Positions 1 to 6,475 are shown, numbered from the stretch's first letter. The stretch: 6,744 bases of DNA from Dehalococcoidales bacterium (GCA_030615475.1 JAUWZF010000059.1:1-6744); one strand, 5' to 3'. Translations and numbers: made by a program. Notes: generated by a model not told the origin, from the letters alone.

Positions 1-1
1 C

Positions 2-493
2 CGCCCGGAAGATAACGTGATTCCTCCCCAGATTAAGGCCGCCGGCATCTACATCAATAACGCCCTGGCCAAAACTGAAGCCGTCGGCAACGGCTTCGAC
101 GAGGCTATCATGCTGGCGCCGGACGGGCATGTATCCGAGTGGAGCGGCGAGAATATCTTCCTGATAATAGGCGGTAAGCTGGTCACGCCGGCAACCACCA
201 ATAATATCCTCATGGGCATTACCCGCAACACGGTAATAGAGCTGGCCGAAAAAGAGCTGGGGCTGGAGACGATTCACCGGTCAATCGACCGCAGTGAACT
301 ATACATGGCCGACGAGTGTTTTCTTACCGGCACCGCCGCCCACCTGACGCCGGTGGCCGAAATAGACCGCCGCAAGATAGGCGACGGCGAAATCGGTGAA
401 ATCACCGCCAGGCTACGGGAGATATACGCCAGAGTAATCAGGGGCGACCATCCCAAATACATACACTGGTGCACCCCGATCTATAAGAAATAG
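2..493 (+). CDS. ilvE: Branched-chain amino acid aminotransferase, C-terminal part (5' end outside window)
   Basis: This is the C-terminal part (about 163 residues) of a fold-type IV PLP aminotransferase. Such enzymes move the amino group between glutamate and the keto acids of Leu, Ile and Val in the cytoplasm. The frame is open from base 2 (R-P-E-D-N-V-I-P-P-Q), so the GTG at 17 is an internal Val codon, not a start. About 145 N-terminal residues, including the PLP lysine, should lie to the left. Family blocks seen in order are PPQIKAAGIYINNALAKTEA, a SEWSGENIF block (usually SEGSGENIF; the Glu binds the PLP ring nitrogen), GITR, ADECFLTGTAA (the phosphate-binding loop) and LTPVAEID. A Trp replaces the usual small residue after SE. 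The gene ends in TAG two bases before the convergent lexA stop, and I see no terminator. D-amino-acid aminotransferase and aminodeoxychorismate lyase share the fold; the KAAGIYINN and ADE-F-TGTAA blocks favour IlvE. Confidence 0.85.
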   Translation, partial: RPEDNVIPPQIKAAGIYINNALAKTEAVGNGFDEAIMLAPDGHVSEWSGENIFLIIGGKLVTPATTNNILMGITRNTVIELAEKELGLETIHRSIDRSELYMADECFLTGTAAHLTPVAEIDRRKIGDGEIGEITARLREIYARVIRGDHPKYIHWCTPIYKK

Positions 494-495
494 TC

Positions 496-1137
496 TCAGG
501 CTACCTGCCTGACGACGGCGATTACTCTACCCTGAATCTCGACATCATCAGGGTCAGCATAGAGAGGTTTCATCTGTTCGTTGGCCGGCTGTAGTCGGAT
601 TCGGTTGGATTCCACATAGACCTTCTTCAGGGTAGCCTCTTTTTCACCCTTGAGCCATACGGCGGCCATTTCGCCATTCTCCACGGCGCTGACGTGCTGC
701 ATCAGGACGATATCGCCGTCATTAATCAGGGCATCCACCATGGACATGCCCTTTACCTTTAGCGCGTAGATATTTTCTCGACCGCGGGTAAGCTCACGCG
801 GCACTTCCATGGTCTCCGAGACCGCAGCAACGTCCCAGGTATCGGGAGTCGGCACCGGAATCGGCTCGCCAGCGGCAATCATACCGATAACAGGCACCGG
901 CACCAGTGAGTCGGAAGTCGGTGTTCGGGTGCGCAGCTTGATACCACGTGACACATCGGCATCTCGCTCGATATGGCCCCGACTCTTCAGTATATTCAGA
1001 TTGTAGTCCACCACTGACGTTGAGCTGATACCGCACGCGGCCTGGATATCCCGAATGGATGGCGGATAACCCTTATCGGAGAGAAAACGCTCGATAAAGT
1101 TGATGATACGCCTTTGTTTATCAGACATCTTTTTCAT
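496..1137 (-). CDS. lexA: LexA repressor / SOS regulator (S24 autoprotease)
   Basis: This is a full-length LexA of 213 residues (usual length about 200-215). It is the dimeric repressor of the DNA-damage (SOS) regulon and cuts itself when RecA filaments form. Residues 4-68 are the winged helix-turn-helix, with RRIINFIERFLSDKGYPPSIRDI and the recognition helix around SSTSVVDYNLNIL. Residues 80-210 are the S24 peptidase domain. The self-cleavage bond is Ala89-Gly90 (in IAAGEPIPV), the nucleophile is Ser132 (in KGMSMVDAL) and the general base is Lys171 (in EATLKK, aligned with E. coli VTVKR). All catalytic parts are intact. The ATG at 1137 is preferred over the ATG three codons on because GGGAG lies five bases upstream of it. 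The gene is divergent from the ABC operon and converges with ilvE. A GAAC-N4-GTTC box at its promoter indicates self-repression. Confidence 0.96.
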   Translation of the reverse strand: MKKMSDKQRRIINFIERFLSDKGYPPSIRDIQAACGISSTSVVDYNLNILKSRGHIERDADVSRGIKLRTRTPTSDSLVPVPVIGMIAAGEPIPVPTPDTWDVAAVSETMEVPRELTRGRENIYALKVKGMSMVDALINDGDIVLMQHVSAVENGEMAAVWLKGEKEATLKKVYVESNRIRLQPANEQMKPLYADPDDVEIQGRVIAVVRQVA

Positions 1138-1168
1138 GCTGTCTCCCGAAACCGGCGACTTATATAGC

Positions 1169-1180
1169 GAACACCTGTTC
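1169..1180 (-). promoter_or_regulatory. LexA operator (SOS box)
   Basis: GAACACCTGTTC on the plus strand reads GAACAGGTGTTC on the minus strand. This matches the 12-base core of the Gram-positive-type box GAAC-RNRY-GTTY. It covers roughly +1 to +12 of the predicted lexA transcript, just below the -10. Bound LexA would therefore block initiation or promoter escape, which is the usual autoregulatory design. It is the only such box I found in the window. Confidence 0.85.
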
Positions 1181-1187
1181 TATAATT

Positions 1188-1216
1188 ACTATATAATAAA
1201 GTTTTATCCCTGTCAA
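1188..1216 (-). promoter_or_regulatory. lexA sigma-70-type promoter
   Basis: On the minus strand a perfect TTGACA (1216-1211) is followed after 17 bases by TATAGT (1193-1188). Spacing and sequence are near consensus. Transcription should start near 1181, giving a leader of about 44 bases before the lexA ATG. This is inferred from sequence alone. Confidence 0.8.
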
Positions 1217-1225
1217 CCATCCAGA

Positions 1226-1238
1226 TTTCCCGGGGAAA
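1226..1238. other. Small inverted repeat between divergent promoters
   Basis: TTTCCC-G-GGGAAA is a perfect 6-bp inverted repeat around one central base. It lies about ten bases upstream of the lexA -35 and about 55 bases upstream of the rightward -10. Its size and position would suit an operator for a dimeric regulator, but no regulator is identifiable and a chance palindrome is possible. Confidence 0.3.
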
Positions 1239-1293
1239 AAGATAATATCCGGTCTCACGGGCATAAAGCTCGGTATACGGATACAGCCCGACA

Positions 1294-1302
1294 TGATATA
1301 AT
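1294..1302 (+). promoter_or_regulatory. Candidate extended -10 promoter for the ABC transporter operon
   Basis: TGATATAAT is a perfect TATAAT with the TGN extension. No good -35 lies 16-18 bases upstream (TATACG-like sequence there), which extended -10 promoters can tolerate. Transcription would start near 1309, leaving a leader of about 68 bases before the ATPase gene. The leader contains a 5-bp inverted repeat, AGCAT/ATGCT, at 1344-1358. Confidence 0.45.
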
Positions 1303-1376
1303 CAGAAACAGAAGCCCTCACACTTACGGTATTACTGCCTGCCAGCATAAATCATGCTAATAAATCTTGCGAAACC

Positions 1377-2306
1377 ATGAAAAGTAAGGTCATGCTCAAA
1401 GCTGAAGAGGTACACTCGTTAGAGATTTCAGAAGTAACCAAGTCTTTTAACCACACCAGGGTAGTCGACGGTATCTCCTTTGATGTAGAGCCGGGTGAGA
1501 TATTCGGACTAATCGGCCCCAATGGAGCCGGCAAAACAACCACAATCAGGATGATTATGGATATCATCAGGCCTGATGCCGGCCGGATAAAGGTCTTCGG
1601 TGAAAGCCTGAGTGAGCGCACCAAGGACAGCATCGGCTATCTCCCTGAGGAGCGCGGACTGTATAAAAAATTATCCGTACTCCAATCGCTACTTTACATC
1701 GCTTCCCTCAAGGGTGTTGGAAGCCAGCAGGCACAGAGTAGAGCCAGTGAATTACTGGAACGGGTCGGCATGCTGGCCCACAAGAACAAAAAAAACGAGG
1801 AATTAAGCCGGGGCATGAGTCAAATCGTCCAGTTCCTGACGGCCATTATTCACGAACCCAGGCTAATAATTCTGGATGAACCTTTTGCTAATCTGGACCC
1901 GATAAACACGGAGCTTATCAAGGAAATAATTTTCGAGCAACGGGGGCAGGAAAAATCGATTATCCTGAGCACCCATCGCATGAATGAGATAGAGGAGCTC
2001 TGCGACCGCGTCTTCATGATAAATAAGGGACGCGGCGTCCTGTACGGGGAACTCTCTGAAATCAAGTCCAGGTACCGGAGGAATTCTGTCTTTCTGGAGT
2101 ATGAAGGGGAACTCGGGGAGCTTAAGGGAATAGCTTCGCGGCGGGACCATCGCGGTTCCACCGAGCTTATCCTGGATAAAACAACCACTCCCCGGGCCGT
2201 CCTGGAAGAGCTGATGCGCCGCGGCTTAAAAATCAACCGGTACGAAGTCTCCACCCCTCCCCTGAACGATATCTTCCTCCAGGTGGTCGGTGAAGCCAGT
2301 GAATAA
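1377..2306 (+). CDS. ABC transporter ATP-binding protein, NatA/YhaQ type
   Basis: This 309-residue protein is the nucleotide-binding subunit of an ABC-2-type exporter. It hydrolyses ATP at the inner face of the membrane to drive its partner permease. Walker A is GPNGAGKT at 47-54. The Q-loop region is GYLPEERGLY at 88-96, where Glu stands in for Gln as in YhaQ-like ATPases. The signature is a variant, ELSRGMSQ, at 142-149. Walker B is LIILDEP at 163-169 with catalytic Glu168, the D-loop is ANLDP at 171-175 and the switch His is His200. Residues about 225-300 form the C-terminal accessory domain (DUF4162-like). The ATG at 1377 has no clear ribosome site. The ATG at 1392 has AAGG only two bases away and would remove five residues, so the start is uncertain. 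The 3' end overlaps the permease gene, implying translational coupling. The substrate is unknown; family relatives export Na+ or small toxic molecules. Confidence 0.93.
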   Translation: MKSKVMLKAEEVHSLEISEVTKSFNHTRVVDGISFDVEPGEIFGLIGPNGAGKTTTIRMIMDIIRPDAGRIKVFGESLSERTKDSIGYLPEERGLYKKLSVLQSLLYIASLKGVGSQQAQSRASELLERVGMLAHKNKKNEELSRGMSQIVQFLTAIIHEPRLIILDEPFANLDPINTELIKEIIFEQRGQEKSIILSTHRMNEIEELCDRVFMINKGRGVLYGELSEIKSRYRRNSVFLEYEGELGELKGIASRRDHRGSTELILDKTTTPRAVLEELMRRGLKINRYEVSTPPLNDIFLQVVGEASE

Positions 2307-3516
2307 AACCTACTTAATATTCCGCCACGAATTTCTGAATACGGTCAAAAGAACCGGATTCATCATCCTGACCCTCGCCCTGCCGGTACTGGGCTTTCTG
2401 GGAATAGGGGTTTACCAGCTTGTAACTAGCATTATAGAGCCCCCGGTAGCCGAAGAGGTAACAATTGGATACGTAGATGATTCCGGGGAATTCGACCGGT
2501 ATACCCGCCAAGGCTATATAACTTTGCTTCGCTTTGATACGCCGGATGAAGCCACGCAAGCGCTGGTCAAAGGCGATATTGAAGAGTATATTATCGTGCC
2601 GTCGGATTATTCATCAACCGGAGTGATTAGCCGTTACACCCTGGAGAAACAGGTGGAAACTCCCCCCTCCATCTACAGCGCGATTAAAAAGTTTATCACT
2701 TACAATCTCTTAGCAGAGAAAGTACCTCTGGACATCGTAAATCTGGTAGAATCACCCCTGGCTCTGGTTACCACCAGGCTTACGGAAACCGGTGCAGTAG
2801 CCCCGGAGCAAGGAGGCTACGGGAATGTTATCATCCCCGGGATTTTCAGCTTCCTGCTGGCATTCTCCATTATTTTCTCTTCCAATTATATGCTTTCCGG
2901 ACTAGTGGAAGAGAAAGAGGACCGTCTTATCGAGGTATTGTTGTCATCCGTGTCCGCCCGTCAGTTACTCACCGGAAAGATTCTGGCGCTGGGCGCCGCC
3001 GGACTGATACAGGTAGCCATCTGGCTTGCTTCGTTGCCACTCCTATTAAGCCTAGTCTCATCTACCCTCGGGGGCTTTTTCAGCACGATACAGCTACCGG
3101 GCAATTTCATCGTTCTGGGAATAGTCTATTTCGTCCTGGGTTATCTATTATTCGTCGTCATTGCGGCAGGTGTCGGCGCCATCAGCACCAATACCCGGGA
3201 AGGCTCCCAACTGATCACCATTTTTACGCTCCCCATATTCATACCCCTCTGGTTCAGCTCTTTACTCTTCATCTTCCCAGACAGCCCGATCTGGGTATTT
3301 CTCGCCATTTTCCCGATTACGGCCCCGGTAGAAGTTATGCTAAGGCTGGGCGTGACAGACGTTCCGACCTGGCAACTGGCCGCCAGCATCTTTACGATGG
3401 TAGTATCTATAGTCGGGGTATTGCTGATAACCATCAGGGTATTCCGGACATACCTGCTGATGTACGGGAAAAGACCGGGCCTAGGTAAAGTGCTCAGCAT
3501 GGCGTTAAAGGGATAG
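2290..3516 (+). CDS. ABC-2 type transporter permease, NatB/YhaP type
   Basis: This 408-residue membrane subunit is paired with the ATPase upstream. The layout is that of the ABC2_membrane_3 family. One N-terminal helix (about 23-45) is followed by a long extracytoplasmic domain (about 50-178). A cluster of about five hydrophobic segments follows (about 179-200, 231-256, 272-297, 306-329 and 364-386). The cytoplasmic family motif EEKEDRLIEVLLSS is at 207-220 and LLTGKILALG follows it. The GTG at 2290 overlaps the ATPase gene by 17 bases; a second in-frame GTG at 2299 would give a start MNKTYLIFRHEF more typical of the family. AGGTGG at 2281 is a little close to the first (3 bases) and far from the second (12 bases). 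The pair alone does not reveal the cargo, and the NatB link to Na+ export is only by family. Confidence 0.92.
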   Translation: MKPVNKTYLIFRHEFLNTVKRTGFIILTLALPVLGFLGIGVYQLVTSIIEPPVAEEVTIGYVDDSGEFDRYTRQGYITLLRFDTPDEATQALVKGDIEEYIIVPSDYSSTGVISRYTLEKQVETPPSIYSAIKKFITYNLLAEKVPLDIVNLVESPLALVTTRLTETGAVAPEQGGYGNVIIPGIFSFLLAFSIIFSSNYMLSGLVEEKEDRLIEVLLSSVSARQLLTGKILALGAAGLIQVAIWLASLPLLLSLVSSTLGGFFSTIQLPGNFIVLGIVYFVLGYLLFVVIAAGVGAISTNTREGSQLITIFTLPIFIPLWFSSLLFIFPDSPIWVFLAIFPITAPVEVMLRLGVTDVPTWQLAASIFTMVVSIVGVLLITIRVFRTYLLMYGKRPGLGKVLSMALKG

Positions 3517-3526
3517 CCTGGCTCAG

Positions 3527-3554
3527 AAATAATTGAAAACCGGAATTCTCCGGT
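3527..3554 (-). terminator. Probable Rho-independent terminator of purF
   Basis: On the minus strand, 22 bases past the purF stop, ACCGG-AGAATT-CCGGT can form a 5-bp stem (3554-3539). It runs straight into TTTCAATTATTT. The stem is short and the T tract is interrupted, so it is a modest terminator. The plus strand has no T run after the hairpin, so it does not look like a terminator for the convergent ABC operon. Confidence 0.5.
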
Positions 3555-3575
3555 GGTGCCGTCGTTCCACCAACC

Positions 3576-5003
3576 CTATCCGCCGTCTATACCGTCACAG
3601 ACGGCACCCTGCTGCCCGGCAGCCATGTTCTCCAACGCCAGCTTGTCCATCTCAAGCTGTACCGGGATGGGGTAATCACCGGTGAAACAGGCCAGGCAGA
3701 AATTTTCCCTGGGCAGGTCCACCGCTTTAATCAGTCCCTCGATGCTCAGGTAGCCCAGCGAATCGGCGCCGATAAACTCGCAGATTTCCGGAATACTCTT
3801 CTGGGCCGCGATAAGCTCCCGACGCGTCGCCATATCCACGCCGAAAAAGCACGGATATTTAATCGGCGGCGCGCAGATACGCATATGAATCTCTTTGGCG
3901 CCCGCTTTCCGTAATATCTTCACCACGCTGGGCGTCGTCGTGCCGCGCACGATGCTGTCGTCGACGACCACCAGGCGCTCACCGTCCAGTACCTGGGGCA
4001 AGGGATTGAATTTCAGCTTGACACCGAGGTCTCTGATACGCTGGTCGGGTTCGATAAAGGTACGTCCGATGTACCTGTTTTTAATCAGTCCCTCGACAAC
4101 AGGAATGCCGGACTCATGGGCAAAACCCGTACCGGCCGACGTGGCCGAATCGGGCACGCCCATAACGAGATCGGCATCAACCGGATACTCCCGGGCCAGC
4201 CCCGCCCCCATAGCCTGCCGCGCCGGGTAGAGCAGCCGCCCGTTAATCACGCTATCGGGACGGGCGAAGTAGATATACTCAAAAATGCACGCCCCTTTTC
4301 TATGCGATTCACCGGGATAGCTCTCCAGGCCGTTCTCGTCGATAGCAACTACCTCACCGGGTTCAATCTCCCTGACAAAATCAGCGCCGATGTGGTCCAG
4401 CGCGCAGGTCTCGGAGGCGACCACCCAGCCGCTATCAACGCTACCCAGGCACAGAGGCCGCACCCCGAACGGGTCACGGACCGCAAACAGCTCTCGCGGC
4501 GTCAATATGACCAGTGAATAAGCGCCCTGAAGTCGCCGCATGGCATGCTTTATCTTCTCTACCCAGCTTTTACCTGGAGAGGAAAGGACAAGGTTGGCGA
4601 TAACCTCGGTATCCGTGGTGCCGCGGAACGTATACCCCTGGCCGGCAAGCTCTTCATAGAGGCGAGTGGCGTTAATGATATTACCGTTATGGGCGATAGC
4701 AATGGTACTGGTCTCGTTACTGACCACAATTGGTTGAGCATTGGCTGCCCGACTTGAACCCGCTGTGGAATAGCGGTTATGCCCGATGGCGATATGGCCG
4801 GTAAGGTGACTCAGTGATTCTTCATCGAATACATAGGCCACACGTCCCATATCGGTAAAAACCCTGATTTTTTTGCCATCGGCCGTGGCAATGCCGGAGC
4901 TTTCCTGGCCGCGGTGCTGGAGTGCAAAGAGGGCAAAAAATGTGAGACGGGCTACATCCTCATCCGGGGAATAAACAGCAAAAACGCCACAAGACTCGTG
5001 CAA
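3576..5003 (-). CDS. purF: Amidophosphoribosyltransferase (glutamine PRPP amidotransferase)
   Basis: This 475-residue enzyme catalyses the first committed step of purine synthesis: PRPP plus glutamine gives phosphoribosylamine. Residues 5 to about 230 are the class II glutaminase (Ntn) domain. Its nucleophile would be Cys5, freed by removal of a 4-residue leader (MHES). GHNRYSTAG is at 74-82, HNGNI at 105-109 and TDTEV at 130-134. The phosphoribosyltransferase half carries the PRPP loop VVVDDSIVRGTTT at 345-357. Cys239, Cys385, Cys436 and Cys439 (FCLAC) match the four Fe4S4 ligands of Bacillus-type PurF. The start is a TTG; the frame upstream reaches a TAA at 5051 with no ATG or GTG. A GGCGGG-like ribosome site lies six bases before the TTG. 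The gene has its own promoter and a probable terminator, so it is likely transcribed alone. Confidence 0.97.
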   Translation of the reverse strand: MHESCGVFAVYSPDEDVARLTFFALFALQHRGQESSGIATADGKKIRVFTDMGRVAYVFDEESLSHLTGHIAIGHNRYSTAGSSRAANAQPIVVSNETSTIAIAHNGNIINATRLYEELAGQGYTFRGTTDTEVIANLVLSSPGKSWVEKIKHAMRRLQGAYSLVILTPRELFAVRDPFGVRPLCLGSVDSGWVVASETCALDHIGADFVREIEPGEVVAIDENGLESYPGESHRKGACIFEYIYFARPDSVINGRLLYPARQAMGAGLAREYPVDADLVMGVPDSATSAGTGFAHESGIPVVEGLIKNRYIGRTFIEPDQRIRDLGVKLKFNPLPQVLDGERLVVVDDSIVRGTTTPSVVKILRKAGAKEIHMRICAPPIKYPCFFGVDMATRRELIAAQKSIPEICEFIGADSLGYLSIEGLIKAVDLPRENFCLACFTGDYPIPVQLEMDKLALENMAAGQQGAVCDGIDGG

Positions 5004-5047
5004 GATTAACCCGCCTTTAAGTTCGTCTTGACTAATCCTCTGTTTAT

Positions 5048-5077
5048 ATTATAGCTTATCTACAGCTTGCCGGTCAA
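5048..5077 (-). promoter_or_regulatory. purF sigma-70-type promoter
   Basis: On the minus strand TTGACC (5077-5072) is followed after 18 bases by a perfect TATAAT (5053-5048). Transcription should begin near 5041, giving a leader of about 37 bases before the TTG start. I see no PurR-type operator or purine riboswitch; the leader is too short for one. Confidence 0.75.
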
Positions 5078-5081
5078 TTCA

Positions 5082-5294
5082 TCATGAGCCAGCCCACGGC
5101 GACTTCAACCAGTCCAGAATAACACCAATCGCCCTGTCCTCCCGCCGCAGCTTGTGACCGGCCCCATCGATAACGACCAGCTTCTTTGGATTCCCGGATT
5201 TCTCGTGGAGACTATGGGCATGGTCAACAGGCAGGAAAAGCTGCCCGACGATGGAAATGCCGTCGACCTGCAGAACAACGAAATCTTTGTACAC
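5082..5294 (-). pseudogene. Alpha/beta-hydrolase remnant with the middle of the gene deleted
   Basis: The open frame encodes about 70 residues against about 250 for the family. Its start, YKDFVVLQVDGISIVGQLFLP, resembles the first two strands of small alpha/beta-hydrolases (sDGi-l-G-l-lP). Its end, VDHAHSLHEKSGNPKKLVVIDGAGHKLRREDRAIGVILDWLK, resembles the last part: the 'PV-hA--Ly' helix, the strand LVVI and the catalytic-His loop GAGH. The GxSxG nucleophile, oxyanion region and acid residue that should lie between are absent. The join lies near codon LP-VD, about 5225-5231. The GTG at 5294 is chosen because AGGA lies six bases upstream; the frame also stays open to a GTG at 5315 with no ribosome site. 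It sits 47 bases after aroF and ends five bases before the purF -35. An enzyme of this kind could not work. A short functional protein or an assembly error remain possible. Confidence 0.65.
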
Positions 5295-5341
5295 GCGTAA
5301 TCCTATCAAGACCACGAAAAAGGGGCAGAAGTATATGAAAA

Positions 5342-6358
5342 CTAGATATGTCTGCCTACGGACTTGGCAATAGTCCGCAGTTCTTCCATGAGACGGGCGA
5401 AATCCGAGAGCGAAAGCGACTGCAGGCCATCGACGAGGGCTTCCTTGGGATTGGGGTGGACTTCGATGAGAAGCCCGTCGGCACCGGCGGCCACGGCCGC
5501 CTTGGCGATGGCCGGAACGAGTGAATAGTGTCCGGCGGCATGGCTGGGATCGACGATGACCGGCAGGTGGCTGCTCTTTTTCAGCACCGGAATTGCGGAG
5601 ATATCCAGTGAAAAGCGGATGCTATCCTCGAACGTCCTGATACCGCGCTCACAGAGAATAACCTGGTTATTCCCCTCCGCCAGAAGGTAATCGGCGGCGG
5701 TAAGCCACTCCGTAATGGTACAGGAGAAGCCGCGTTTCAGTACCGCGGGGCAGCGGCTCTTGCCGGCATTGGTCAGCAAAGGATAGTTCTGCATGTTACG
5801 CGAGCCAATCTGAAGCATATCCGCATAGGAGGCCACCAGCTCCACGTCGTGGGGGTCTACCACCTCGGTGACCACCGGCATCCCGAACTCTTCCCTGGCT
5901 CTGGCCAGTAGTTCCAGTCCCTTTTTCTGCATGCCCTGGAAGCTGAACGGAGACGTGCGCGGCTTGAAGGCGCCGCCGCGCAGGATGCTGGCCCCGGCCT
6001 TTTTCACGGCTGCGGCCGCCTGCATAAGCTGGTCTTCATTCTCCACGGCGCAGGGACCGGCGATAACGACAATACGTTCTCCCCCGATTTTCACCCCACC
6101 ACAATCAACCAGGGTATCCCGGGGGTTGAACTCCCGGGAGGCGAGCTTGTAGGGCTTCATAATGCGGGTGACGCTCTCGACGCCGGGCAGCACGGCAAAG
6201 ATATCGGTGGGTATCTGGCCGGTATTGCTCCCCAGAAGGGCTACGACCGTTTTATCCGTGCCCAGGTTCAACTGGACGCCGAGTTCCAGCGACTTCGCCT
6301 TCTGTATAACGTCGTCGACCTCCTGCTTGCTGGCGCCCGTTTTCATCAAAACTATCAT
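5342..6358 (-). CDS. aroF: 3-deoxy-7-phosphoheptulonate (DAHP) synthase, type Ibeta with N-terminal regulatory domain
   Basis: This 338-residue enzyme joins phosphoenolpyruvate and erythrose-4-phosphate, the first step of the shikimate pathway to aromatic amino acids. The length equals that of the Thermotoga maritima enzyme. Residues 1 to about 67 form the ferredoxin-like domain (MIVLMKTGASKQEVDDVI...), which in that family senses Tyr or Phe. Residues about 80-335 form the barrel. The metal ligands are Cys103 (AGPCAVE), His273 (DPSHAAG), Glu299 (LLIEVHPNP) and Asp310 (ALVDGLQSL), each one position later than in T. maritima. Substrate motifs are LRGGAFKPRTSPFSFQG at 126-142, IGSRNMQNYPLL at 184-195 and ERGIRTFE at 237-244. 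The ATG at 6358 is the first start after an in-frame TAA nine bases upstream, but its best Shine-Dalgarno (AAGGAG) is 15 bases away in a hairpin loop. No other aro gene is in view. The symbol follows common annotation; aroG or aroA are used for the same family. Confidence 0.95.
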   Translation of the reverse strand: MIVLMKTGASKQEVDDVIQKAKSLELGVQLNLGTDKTVVALLGSNTGQIPTDIFAVLPGVESVTRIMKPYKLASREFNPRDTLVDCGGVKIGGERIVVIAGPCAVENEDQLMQAAAAVKKAGASILRGGAFKPRTSPFSFQGMQKKGLELLARAREEFGMPVVTEVVDPHDVELVASYADMLQIGSRNMQNYPLLTNAGKSRCPAVLKRGFSCTITEWLTAADYLLAEGNNQVILCERGIRTFEDSIRFSLDISAIPVLKKSSHLPVIVDPSHAAGHYSLVPAIAKAAVAAGADGLLIEVHPNPKEALVDGLQSLSLSDFARLMEELRTIAKSVGRHI

Positions 6359-6363
6359 GGTCT

Positions 6364-6389
6364 TTTACGCTCGCTCCTTTTCGAGTAAA
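6364..6389 (-). promoter_or_regulatory. aroF leader hairpin with Shine-Dalgarno in the loop
   Basis: On the minus strand TTTACTCG (6389-6382) can pair with CGAGCGTAAA (6373-6364). This gives eight base pairs with a two-base bulge and leaves AAAAGGAG in the loop. A competing 4-bp hairpin, GAGT/ACTC (6395-6383), uses part of the first arm. The AGGAG is 15 bases from the ATG, longer than normal, with the second arm lying between. This could tune translation, but it has not been folded computationally. Confidence 0.35.
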
Positions 6390-6417
6390 CGACTCCCCGC
6401 TTCAATCCACCTTTATG

Positions 6418-6446
6418 ATAATACTAGAGCCGTGACGGGGCGTCAA
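6418..6446 (-). promoter_or_regulatory. aroF sigma-70-type promoter
   Basis: On the minus strand TTGACG (6446-6441) is followed after 17 bases by TATTAT (6423-6418). Transcription should start near 6411, giving a leader of about 52 bases. The -35 begins 30 bases from the edge of the inverted-repeat element at 6476-6589. Confidence 0.7.
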
Positions 6447-6475
6447 GAGAGGAGAATTTAATTTTAAGAAATCCA

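Noticed and set aside
17..19. GTG as the start of a short aminotransferase gene
   Set aside because: The frame is open to the left edge with family-like residues before it, so the gene is cut by the window rather than starting here.
809..1006. 65-codon plus-strand open frame inside lexA
   Set aside because: It lies wholly antisense to the clearly coding lexA frame, shows low-complexity composition and has no recognisable domain.
1100..1360. 86-codon plus-strand open frame across the lexA start and intergenic region
   Set aside because: It covers the lexA promoter and SOS box, has no family resemblance and reads like translated control sequence.
1850..2254. 134-codon minus-strand open frame opposite the ABC ATPase
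   Set aside because: It is the reverse complement of conserved ATPase motifs (Walker B to the C-terminal domain); the serine/arginine-rich product is typical of a shadow frame.
3552..3571. GGTGG / CCACC inverted repeat between the ABC operon and purF as a terminator for the ABC operon
   Set aside because: The loop is 10 bases, the stem only five pairs, and no T run follows on the plus strand.
3895..4517. Two overlapping plus-strand open frames opposite purF
   Set aside because: Both are antisense to the PRPP-binding and glutaminase parts of purF, which are intact and highly conserved.
5868..6461. Two plus-strand open frames opposite aroF and its promoter
   Set aside because: Both are antisense to well-conserved aroF sequence; the second also runs through the aroF leader and promoter.
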